A stretch of 64,000 nt of DNA from Bacteroidaceae bacterium (lineage in GTDB: Bacteria > Bacteroidota > Bacteroidia > Bacteroidales > Bacteroidaceae). The position numbers were made by a program, and so were the translations under genes. Location of the stretch: NCBI GenBank assembly GCA_024398475.1, contig JAKSJB010000004.1, positions 78,154 through 142,153 on the forward strand, in the 5' to 3' direction. The notes beneath the pieces are model-generated. The model was given only the letters and a program-made list of their open reading frames with translations. It was not told the origin of the DNA and made no database searches. This document shows, one piece after another, positions 40,485-47,680 of the stretch (position 1 is the stretch's first letter; every line of letters begins with the position of its first letter).

Positions 40485-41750
40485 CTACAGTCCGAATTCC
40501 TTTCTGATATCCTCCACTCTATCGAGCTTCTCCCAAGTAAAGAGTTCCACGTCTATGGTCTTTTCTCCACCAGACATGTAAGGAGAAGAGAAATGCTTGG
40601 TCACGGTCTGAGGAGTACGTCCCATGTGACCATAGGCTGCAGTTTCACTGTATATTGGATTACGTAGTTTCAGGTCGCGCTCAATGGCATAAGGTCTCAG
40701 GTCGAACATCTTGCCAATCTTTCTAGCAATCTCGCCGTCGGTCATGTCTACGCGTGAATGTCCGTATGTATTTACATAAATACTTACAGGTTCAGCCACA
40801 CCGATAGCATAACTGAGTTGCACGAGCATTTCGTCTGCCACACCGGCAGCCACCATGTTCTTTGCAATATGACGTGCTGCATAGGCAGCAGAACGGTCAA
40901 CCTTAGATGGATCCTTACCCGAGAAGGCACCACCGCCATGAGCGCCCTTACCGCCATAGGTATCTACGATTATCTTGCGACCGGTAAGACCCGTATCTCC
41001 GTGAGGTCCGCCAATGACAAACTTACCAGTTGGGTTGATGAAGTATTTGATGTCAGGCGTAAACAGAGCCTTGATTCTCGGATCGTTGATTTCACTTATG
41101 ACACGCGGTATCAGGATTTCCTTCACGTCACGACTTATCTGACGGAGCATAGCCTCGTCGTCATTGATGAATTCATCATGCTGGGTAGATACAACAATAG
41201 TATCAATCCTTACCGGACGGTCATCATCGTCGTATTCAATCGTCACCTGACTCTTTGAATCAGGACGCAGATAAGTCATTTGCTTATGTTCACGACGGAT
41301 GTCAGCAAGTGTACGTAGGATGTGATGGCTGAGGTCGAGAGCAAGAGGCATGTAGTTTTCTGTCTCATTAGTTGCATAACCGAACATCATTCCCTGATCA
41401 CCGGCACCCTGATCCTCAGGACGTTCGCGGTCAACACCCTGATTGATGTCGGCACTCTGTTCATGTATTGAAGAAAGGAGTCCGCAGCCTTCAGCCTCAA
41501 ACTTATATTCCGACTTTGTATATCCGATACGGCTGATTGTGTGACGTGCCACCTCCTGCAGGTCAGCATAAGCCTTTGATTTCACCTCACCGGCAATCAC
41601 CACAAGACCGGTAGTCACTAGAGTTTCACAAGCGACCTTTGAATTTGGGTCAAAAGCCAGCAGTTGGTCAAGAACTGCATCACTGATTTGGTCAGCCACC
41701 TTGTCGGGGTGACCTTCACTCACCGATTCCGATGTAAACAAATATGCCAT
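40485..41750 (-). CDS. metK: S-adenosylmethionine synthetase
   Basis: The 421-residue enzyme forms AdoMet from methionine and ATP. The three domains are marked by [38 protein letters not shown] and the P-loop-like [20 protein letters not shown]. It is transcribed from its own promoter (41780-41809), which overlaps the divergent promoter of the PNPOx gene. Confidence 0.98.
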   Translation of the reverse strand: MAYLFTSESVSEGHPDKVADQISDAVLDQLLAFDPNSKVACETLVTTGLVVIAGEVKSKAYADLQEVARHTISRIGYTKSEYKFEAEGCGLLSSIHEQSADINQGVDRERPEDQGAGDQGMMFGYATNETENYMPLALDLSHHILRTLADIRREHKQMTYLRPDSKSQVTIEYDDDDRPVRIDTIVVSTQHDEFINDDEAMLRQISRDVKEILIPRVISEINDPRIKALFTPDIKYFINPTGKFVIGGPHGDTGLTGRKIIVDTYGGKGAHGGGAFSGKDPSKVDRSAAYAARHIAKNMVAAGVADEMLVQLSYAIGVAEPVSIYVNTYGHSRVDMTDGEIARKIGKMFDLRPYAIERDLKLRNPIYSETAAYGHMGRTPQTVTKHFSSPYMSGGEKTIDVELFTWEKLDRVEDIRKEFGL

Positions 41751-41779
41751 AATTATTTCGTTTATCCTTATTTATGGTG

Positions 41780-41809
41780 CAAAGGTAGGAAATAATTGAC
41801 AATAAACAA
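41780..41809 (-). promoter_or_regulatory. metK promoter
   Basis: On the minus strand, -7 TACCTTTG (41780-41787) is separated by 19 bp from a TTG (41807-41809), about 30 bases upstream of the ATG. Confidence 0.8.
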
Positions 41810-41837
41810 TTGATATTTTATTATTTTCGTATCTTTG
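41810..41837 (+). promoter_or_regulatory. promoter of the secreted PNPOx-like gene
   Basis: TTG (41810-41812), a 17-bp spacer and -7 TATCTTTG (41830-41837), 30 bases before the ATG. The -33 element abuts that of metK, so the two polymerases cannot bind at once. Confidence 0.7.
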
Positions 41838-41867
41838 TCAGCGAATAACCAAACTAAACCAAATTAT

Positions 41868-42371
41868 ATGAAGAAACTGATTACAATGGTTCTTGCCCTT
41901 ACATGTTTTCTCGGAGTTTCCTCCTCATGCTACGCACAGCAGGATGCAAGTACCTACAAGACCACAAACGAAAAAGGCATGAACGAAGTTTATGAATTTA
42001 TCAAGAACTGCAAGACTTACTACATCGCAACAGTCGATGGCGACCAACCGAGAGTACGTCCGTTCGGTACCGTAAACATCTTTGACGGAAAACTCTACAT
42101 CCAGACAGGAAGAAAGAAGCGTGTAGCCAAGCAACTGGCACAGAATCCAAAGGCAGAAATCTGTGCACTCAACGGCAGCACATGGATACGGCTCAGCGGA
42201 GAACTTATTCCCGACGAGCGGGTAGAGGCAAAGAAGTCCATGCTTGATGCCAATCCGTCGCTGCGCAGCATGTACAGCGAAACAGACGAGAATACCGTTG
42301 TATATTATTTCCGCAACGCCACAGCGTATATTTCATCATTTACAGGAGAAGACAGGAAGATTGAATTCTGA
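41868..42371 (+). CDS. secreted pyridoxamine 5'-phosphate oxidase-fold protein
   Basis: An in-frame TTG start at 41835 lies inside the promoter, so the ATG at 41868 is used. The 167-residue product has a signal peptide (ITMVLALTCFLGVSSSCYAQ). Its split-barrel flavin-binding domain reads YYIATVDGDQPRVRPFGTVN, GKLYIQTGRKKRVAKQLAQN and ICALNGSTWIRLSGELI. Family members bind FMN, F420 or haem; a periplasmic location is unusual. It is convergent with the DUF3109 gene, and an octamer-repeat terminator lies between them. Confidence 0.88.
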   Translation: MKKLITMVLALTCFLGVSSSCYAQQDASTYKTTNEKGMNEVYEFIKNCKTYYIATVDGDQPRVRPFGTVNIFDGKLYIQTGRKKRVAKQLAQNPKAEICALNGSTWIRLSGELIPDERVEAKKSMLDANPSLRSMYSETDENTVVYYFRNATAYISSFTGEDRKIEF

Positions 42372-42373
42372 TA

Positions 42374-42444
42374 GTCTACGTGACAACAAATCAACGAGTC
42401 AACAAGTTTCACCATTAACAATCCTAATGGATACTTGTTGACTC
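42374..42444. terminator. bidirectional hairpin made of octamer repeats
   Basis: The region starts 3 bases after the PNPOx stop with four 8-mers: GTCTACGT, GACAACAA, ATCAACGA, GTCAACAA. The last extends into an inverted repeat: GAGTCAACAAGT (42396-42407) pairs perfectly with ACTTGTTGACTC (42433-42444), with CCATTA/TAATGG inside. It lies between convergent genes and is a member of the family at 61074 and 63481. Confidence 0.75.
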
Positions 42445-42490
42445 TTTATGGTTTGCATTATCCCCCGTCAGTAGGCATTTTTATTGGCTT

Positions 42491-43075
42491 CTAAATATAC
42501 CCTGCTTTCCTAAGTTCTACGGCAGCAGTTTCAACTTCTTTCCACCAATCCTCGCCGAACCGACGTATAAGAGGTTCCTTCAGGAACTTATACAGAGGAA
42601 GATTAAGCGTACAACCTTTTTCCACAGCACACTTGCAGATATCCCATCTGTCGTAATTCACACCGACCATACCGCCCTGTATGTTTTTCAGTCTTACAGG
42701 ATAGAGATGACATGATATGGGTTTCTGGAAACCAATGCGTCCCTGACGGTATGCACGGTCGAGTATACAGTAGCACATACCGTTGTCGTCATGACCGGCA
42801 TACACACAGTCACGTCCGTCCACGATACTAGTAACAAGTTCCCCTGATGGGTCAGGATAGACCACCCCCTGTTCATTTATTACCTTCTGAGCCTTCGGTG
42901 ATAGTTCGTTCCATACCTTTTCAGTAGCCTCTTCCAGGAGAGCCACCTCATCCGTTTCTACCGGAGCACCAGCATCACCCTCTTCACAGCAGCAGCCACG
43001 ACATCGGTCGAGGTCACAGCAGAAAAATTCGGTAAAGATATCGAGTGAGACGAGAGTATTCTGTATTTCAAGCAT
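42491..43075 (-). CDS. DUF3109 cysteine-rich protein
   Basis: The ATG at 43073-43075 (MLEIQNTLVSLDIFTEFFCC) is used; an upstream in-frame start is TTG. The 194-residue protein has 12 cysteines, including CCDLDRCRGCCC and the later CYC, CHLYP and DICKCAVEKGC, suggesting metal or cluster binding. DUF3109 function is unknown. Its start overlaps the DUF4435 stop (ATGCTTGA), so it is the last gene of the TM2-ATPase-DUF4435 operon. Confidence 0.85.
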   Translation of the reverse strand: MLEIQNTLVSLDIFTEFFCCDLDRCRGCCCEEGDAGAPVETDEVALLEEATEKVWNELSPKAQKVINEQGVVYPDPSGELVTSIVDGRDCVYAGHDDNGMCYCILDRAYRQGRIGFQKPISCHLYPVRLKNIQGGMVGVNYDRWDICKCAVEKGCTLNLPLYKFLKEPLIRRFGEDWWKEVETAAVELRKAGYI

Positions 43076-44078
43076 TTGTCTGCGTAATTCTGTCAATTAT
43101 AGTTTGTAGTTTAGCCTTCAGCATTCCATACTGAGGCGATGACTTGTAGTTTGTGTTGCGGCGTAGCATCTGAACCACCTCTGCCTGACTGTGCTGATAC
43201 GACGCCAGTTCATTGTCCATCTGCTGCTGTTGCGTAGCAAGTTGTTTTATTTCCTTTTCACGAGCCCTGCGCAGACTCTGACAGATAGGGTTCATTGCCA
43301 CTAGAACCACATTGTCCATTATGTGATGTCCCTGAATATACATGTAGGTATTGTCGGGATTGACACCGAGAGCCGCCAGTTCCTCCTTCAGCGGCTGCAA
43401 TTTACCCTTTGCTTCAGGAAAAGACTTCTGGAGCCATGCCACTTTGCGGTTCACACTCCTTCGCAATTCCTCGAATGCCGTTTCAGGCTTGTAGGTATTC
43501 AGGTTCATGACCTTACTTATGTTACAGAACGACGACATAGTGAACTGCTGCCCCAGTCCCTCACGGTTTATCCAGATAGCCCAGATGAAAAGGTCATACA
43601 CAATCTGCGAGTATGTAGCAAGATACTGCTCAAAGTCGAAGATGCGGTGATCGTTCAGAGTCACCATCACGCACACCTCATGAAGACTCGGAGCATAACA
43701 CTGGTAACTTTCAATGGCATAGGCAAAGGTATGAGCCACGAACTGGTTCTCCAGCATATTTCGGCTTGCAGGAGTCTTGCCCTGCAGCAGATAGTCGTAA
43801 TCGGCATCCACACAGGCAATCATACTTGTACCGAGTCCTTCGCCCAGTCTGTTCATCATGGCAGTCTTCTTACCCCTTGCAAGCGAAGTACGTGAAGGCA
43901 GCACCACTTCGAAGCCCAGCGATTCGGTTTCGAATTCCGACAAAACGTCACGCCAAAAGAAGATGTCGTCGTAACTCTCCACGTACACCACCACCTTCTG
44001 CTTCCTCCACTTCGGGCGCATACTGTTCGCCGCCTCGAAATAGTCGGAATTCACGTTGTCTATTAACCTCTTGCCCAT
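43068..44078 (-). CDS. DUF4435 TOPRIM-like protein (AriB-like)
   Basis: The 336-residue protein contains the TOPRIM-like motifs of DUF4435: YVESYDDIFFWRDVL with E34 and D37/D38, and IACVDADYDYLL with D91, D93 and D95. A helical C-terminus (about residues 260-336) includes a coiled-coil stretch rich in Gln. In the PARIS anti-phage system the effector AriB is a DUF4435/TOPRIM nuclease held by an AAA_15 ATPase (AriA). Here an ATPase gene lies 21 bases upstream. Inference: effector nuclease of a PARIS-like pair; a housekeeping nuclease role cannot be excluded. Confidence 0.8.
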   Translation of the reverse strand: MGKRLIDNVNSDYFEAANSMRPKWRKQKVVVYVESYDDIFFWRDVLSEFETESLGFEVVLPSRTSLARGKKTAMMNRLGEGLGTSMIACVDADYDYLLQGKTPASRNMLENQFVAHTFAYAIESYQCYAPSLHEVCVMVTLNDHRIFDFEQYLATYSQIVYDLFIWAIWINREGLGQQFTMSSFCNISKVMNLNTYKPETAFEELRRSVNRKVAWLQKSFPEAKGKLQPLKEELAALGVNPDNTYMYIQGHHIMDNVVLVAMNPICQSLRRAREKEIKQLATQQQQMDNELASYQHSQAEVVQMLRRNTNYKSSPQYGMLKAKLQTIIDRITQTNA

Positions 44079-44099
44079 AATGGATTTGGATTGACTTTT

Positions 44100-44924
44100 C
44101 TATATGGTCACATCCTCCACCTCAGTCACGATGTCGAGCCATCCATTCATGATGAGCGCAGGTGAATGAGTAGAAAGAATGACCTGAGCGTTAGGATTCA
44201 GTTCACGAATAAGTCCGATAAGTTGTTTCTGCCATTCAATGTGCAGACTTATCTCAGGTTCGTCCATGAGCAAAGCATAGTGCTCACCGTTCTCCACCAG
44301 TACCGTCATCATGATTACGAGCATCTGCTTCTCACCCGACGACAACTGATAAGGAGTCAGTACCTCACCGTTTTGAATGAACTGGATTTCGTTGCTGGTA
44401 CGGTCGATTGACTTGTGAGTATCACGGAACAGTTCGTCCATTATGTCCTGAAAACGGAGTTTGGCAGTTGATACCTGAGCCGCAAGTTTCTGGTCTTCAG
44501 GATTGCCGCTCGTGAGCAATGCAATCATACGGTTACCGATGTTCACCTGATAGTCAAGATAACGTTTCTGCAATTTATACACCTGCCAGTCAAGTTCTGT
44601 CTGTACACGTGAATCGGCAAGTTTCTCCAACAGATTGCTGTTGAGCAAAGGACGGTCGAACGAACGTATCACGTCAAAACGTATACTGGTAGCATCCTCG
44701 GGAAAGAGTTTTATCGTAACGCCCTCAGCCACCTCACCTGCAGGAATCTCACCACCTTCCATAAGTCGCAGTCCCTTGGCAGAATGGTTGATTATGGTAC
44801 TCTTACCCACACCGTTGATACCACTCAGGATGTTCACGTCCCTGTTGAGTTGCCAGCGCACATGCTTACCGCCCTTCCACAAGGCATTGATTTCAATACT
44901 CTGAATGTATTCGGCCTGTTTCAT
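44100..44924 (-). CDS. compact AAA_15/ABC-like ATPase (AriA-like)
   Basis: The ATG at 44924 is used; a longer frame starts with TTG. The 274-residue ATPase has Walker A G35-INGVGKS42, signature L194-SSGEKQ, Walker B YALLMDEPEISLH and H-loop STH253. This is a complete ABC/RecF-type head whose central coiled coil is only about 60 residues (roughly 105-165). AriA ATPases of PARIS are larger by my recollection. It follows TM2 by 5 bases and precedes DUF4435 by 21 bases. Confidence 0.85.
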   Translation of the reverse strand: MKQAEYIQSIEINALWKGGKHVRWQLNRDVNILSGINGVGKSTIINHSAKGLRLMEGGEIPAGEVAEGVTIKLFPEDATSIRFDVIRSFDRPLLNSNLLEKLADSRVQTELDWQVYKLQKRYLDYQVNIGNRMIALLTSGNPEDQKLAAQVSTAKLRFQDIMDELFRDTHKSIDRTSNEIQFIQNGEVLTPYQLSSGEKQMLVIMMTVLVENGEHYALLMDEPEISLHIEWQKQLIGLIRELNPNAQVILSTHSPALIMNGWLDIVTEVEDVTI

Positions 44925-44929
44925 AATAT

Positions 44930-45274
44930 TCAAATAAACTTCATCAATTTATCGAGATTCTTCTGACGGGTAGCATCCATGATGAGGAAGAGGTCCACAA
45001 GCCACCATATCAAGCCCAAGCCGCAGCAACATGTAGTCAGCAGTTTGCCGATACCAAGACCTACGTCACCGATAATAAAACGGTCAATGCCGAGTTCACC
45101 GAAAAACACCGACAGTACGATGTTCAATACCGGACTAATATAACTAAGACTCATAATAGCCAATTCCGAGTCGGGGTCTGCCTTGAGCAGCCTTTCACGA
45201 ATCATTGGGATTGCCTCAGCAGGGAAATATTCACCCTTAGCGGCAATAAACATGTTAACTTTTTCTATATCCAT
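44930..45274 (-). CDS. TM2-domain membrane protein
   Basis: The 114-residue protein has a soluble N-terminal part (residues 1-45) and then a TM2 domain: two helices joined by a short loop with the typical FFGELGIDRFIIGD and CCCGLGLIWWLVDLFLIMD. Function of TM2 proteins in bacteria is unknown. It is the first gene of the four-gene operon; the promoter is at 45315-45345. Confidence 0.9.
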   Translation of the reverse strand: MDIEKVNMFIAAKGEYFPAEAIPMIRERLLKADPDSELAIMSLSYISPVLNIVLSVFFGELGIDRFIIGDVGLGIGKLLTTCCCGLGLIWWLVDLFLIMDATRQKNLDKLMKFI

Positions 45275-45314
45275 ATCAGTAAGTATTTATTTGTATTGAT
45301 TGTCATTATGTCGG

Positions 45315-45345
45315 CAAAATTACGATAAATAAATGAAACTACCAA
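45315..45345 (-). promoter_or_regulatory. promoter of the TM2-ATPase-DUF4435-DUF3109 operon
   Basis: On the minus strand, -7 TAATTTTG (45315-45322), a 20-bp spacer and TTG (45343-45345), about 40 bases upstream of the TM2 ATG. Confidence 0.75.
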
Positions 45346-45619
45346 AATAAAGACAGAATAAAGATGGAACAAAGACAGAACAAAACTCTCCGATTTTTAC
45401 TTCCATACCACCTACGTTCCTCCTATGTTGTTCCTCCGCAGCAAATTCGAACCAAATTCGATGCAAGTTCGAACTAACTCCGCTATTTCATCAAGTTTGC
45501 TACAGTTCTACAACTAACTTACATAAAATTAATGACAGGAGAATAGCACAGATACAAAATGACGCCAATTCTGCAGAATGAACTACCTGCAATTTTACTT
45601 ACACCACATACCTGATGTT

Positions 45620-45663
45620 ACTGACTCATAATAGACTCATAACTGACCTGTTACTGACTTCCA
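45620..45663 (+). repeat. four-unit 11-bp tandem repeat, copy 2
   Basis: Units ACTGACTCATA, ATAGACTCATA, ACTGACCTGTT and ACTGACTTCCA; three differences from the copy at 18140-18183. No similarity was seen beyond the 44 bp, so the element itself is what recurs. Confidence 0.8.
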
Positions 45664-45772
45664 GGAACCAAAAAGGCACCAGATTCTATTCTCTGGAACC
45701 ACGCCTTTCAATTAGAAACGGTACGTCACATGCCGACGTCACCTTGTTTATCAGAAAAAAGCACCCAACATA

Positions 45773-45803
45773 TTGTGATGTAGAAAAATTATCGTTAACT
45801 TTG
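45773..45803 (+). promoter_or_regulatory. promoter of the ABC-F gene, leaderless arrangement
   Basis: TTG (45773-45775), a 20-bp spacer and -7 TAACTTTG (45796-45803). Only 8 bases separate the -7 element from the ATG at 45812, so transcription would begin at or next to the start codon. Confidence 0.8.
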
Positions 45804-45811
45804 CAGTCGAA

Positions 45812-47596
45812 ATGATATCAATAGAACAATTATACGTTGAATTCAGCGCAAAGCCTTTGTTCAGGGACGTGAGTTTCGTAGTAAACCCACGCGACAGAAT
45901 TGCACTGGTGGGAAAGAACGGAGCCGGAAAATCGACTCTGCTGAAAATCATTGCCGGACTGCAGGAACCTACCGGGGGTGTAGTGGCACGGCAGAAGGAC
46001 GTAACCATAGGTTACCTGCCCCAGGTGATGCTCACAATAGATGAGCGGACTGTGGAGGAAGAGGCTATGCTTGCCTTCGAGGGATCAGATACTGAAGAAT
46101 GGAACCGCAGGGCGGAACTCGACAAGACACTCATCGGACTCGGTTTCAGCCGGGAGGACTTCACACGTCCCACGAGTGAGTTTTCGGGTGGATGGCGCAT
46201 GCGAATTGAGTTGGCAAAGATTCTGCTGCGAAAACCCGACCTTCTTCTGCTCGACGAGCCTACCAACCACCTCGACATCGGTTCGATTCAGTGGTTGGAA
46301 TCGTTCATTCAGAATTCCGCCAAGGCTGTGCTATTGGTAAGTCATGACCGTGCATTCATCAACAACATCACGAACCGCACGATTGAGATTACCTGCGGAC
46401 GTATCAACGACTACAAGGTGGCTTATGACCAGTACGTAGTGCTGCGCGACGAACGCCGTGAACAACAGTTGCGTGCCTATGAGAACCAGCAGAAAGAGAT
46501 TGCGGAGATAAAGGACTTCATCGAGAAATTCAGATATAAACCAACCAAGTCAAACCAGGTGCAGAGCCGCATCAAGCAACTCGAGAAAATCATACCGATT
46601 GAGATTGACGACGTGGATACAAGTATGCTTCGCTTGAAGTTTCCTCCATGTCAGCGAAGCGGCGACTTCCCAATAATCTGCGACTGCGTAGGTAAAACTT
46701 ATGGAAACCATAACGTATTTCACGACGTAAGCCTCAGCATCAGACGCGGTGAGAAGGTGGCATTCATGGGCAACAACGGTGAGGGTAAATCCACACTTGT
46801 GAAGTGTATCATGAATGAGATTCCGTTCGACGGAATGCTGAAAATTGCTCAGAACGTACAGATTGGCTATTTCGCACAGAATCAGGCCCAATTGCTCGAC
46901 GGAGAAATCACCGTATTCGACACCATCGACAGGGTGGCTACGGGTGACATTAGGTTGAAGATACGCGATCTGCTCGGTGCGTTCATGTTCGGCGGAGAAG
47001 CATCGGACAAGTTCGTAAAAGTACTCAGCGGTGGAGAAAGAAGCCGACTTGCCATGATTCAGTTGCTGCTGCAACCTGTGAACCTGCTCATTCTTGACGA
47101 GCCTACCAACCACCTCGACATGCAGTCGAAGGATGTGCTGAAAAATGCCATCAAGAATTTCGACGGTACTGCTATCATCGTGAGCCACGACCGTGATTTT
47201 CTCAATGGGCTTGTGGACAAGGTGTTCGTGTTCAAGGACCAGGGAGTGAGAGAAGAAAATCCGTTCCTGCCCGCCATCAAGGACATAAACCTGCAGAACA
47301 AGCCTGCGAGCCAACGAGTAAATGAGGCAACAAAACAACATGCCAACGAATCGGCAGGACAGCAGGACGGCGCACTCAGTTATGCTCAGCAAAAGGAACT
47401 GGCACGCCAAAAGGCTAAGGCAGAGAAGGCCCTGAAGGCCTGTGAAGAGAAGATAGCGAAACTGGAGACAGAAATAGCGGAAGTGGAAAGTACACTCGCC
47501 ACGAAGAACGACATGCAACTCGTGGAACGCTACACACAGTTGAAGGAACAACTTGACAAGGCCATGGAGGAGTGGATGGAATATTCCGAAGCATAA
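45812..47596 (+). CDS. ABC-F family ATPase
   Basis: The 594-residue soluble protein has two ATPase domains. The first has Walker A GKNGAGKST near residue 34, signature FSGGW and DEPTNHLD; the second has GNNGEGKST, LSGGERSR and DEPTNHLD. The linker helices (RREQQLRAYENQQKEIAEIK) match the P-site-tRNA interaction motif region, and a C-terminal coiled coil covers the last 80 residues. ABC-F proteins act on ribosomes. Between residues 90 and 100 it lacks a roughly 50-residue helical stretch I recall in Bacteroides homologues. No membrane domain. Confidence 0.93.
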   Translation: MISIEQLYVEFSAKPLFRDVSFVVNPRDRIALVGKNGAGKSTLLKIIAGLQEPTGGVVARQKDVTIGYLPQVMLTIDERTVEEEAMLAFEGSDTEEWNRRAELDKTLIGLGFSREDFTRPTSEFSGGWRMRIELAKILLRKPDLLLLDEPTNHLDIGSIQWLESFIQNSAKAVLLVSHDRAFINNITNRTIEITCGRINDYKVAYDQYVVLRDERREQQLRAYENQQKEIAEIKDFIEKFRYKPTKSNQVQSRIKQLEKIIPIEIDDVDTSMLRLKFPPCQRSGDFPIICDCVGKTYGNHNVFHDVSLSIRRGEKVAFMGNNGEGKSTLVKCIMNEIPFDGMLKIAQNVQIGYFAQNQAQLLDGEITVFDTIDRVATGDIRLKIRDLLGAFMFGGEASDKFVKVLSGGERSRLAMIQLLLQPVNLLILDEPTNHLDMQSKDVLKNAIKNFDGTAIIVSHDRDFLNGLVDKVFVFKDQGVREENPFLPAIKDINLQNKPASQRVNEATKQHANESAGQQDGALSYAQQKELARQKAKAEKALKACEEKIAKLETEIAEVESTLATKNDMQLVERYTQLKEQLDKAMEEWMEYSEA

Positions 47597-47680
47597 CTAC
47601 ACGGAATTCATCGAAATTCTGTAACAATAAATATCTCGTATACAAATGGTTATTACCTAATAATCTCTAAATTCGTTATT

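Larger units (their letters stand above)
45275..45811. other. 537-bp divergent intergenic region
   Basis: It lies between the TM2 operon and the ABC-F gene and has no credible gene. It holds two promoters (45315-45345 minus, 45773-45803 plus), short direct repeats (AAAGACAGAA at 45350 and beyond; AAATTCGA units near 45440-45460), and the second 11-bp-period repeat at 45620-45663. Confidence 0.65.

Noticed and set aside
42374..42490. Possible tRNA or ncRNA gene between convergent genes
   Set aside because: No cloverleaf or CCA; the structure is explained by octamer inverted repeats acting as a terminator.
46550..47551. A 333-codon minus-strand open frame opposite the ABC-F gene
   Set aside because: Antisense to conserved ATPase motifs, with no plausible domain.
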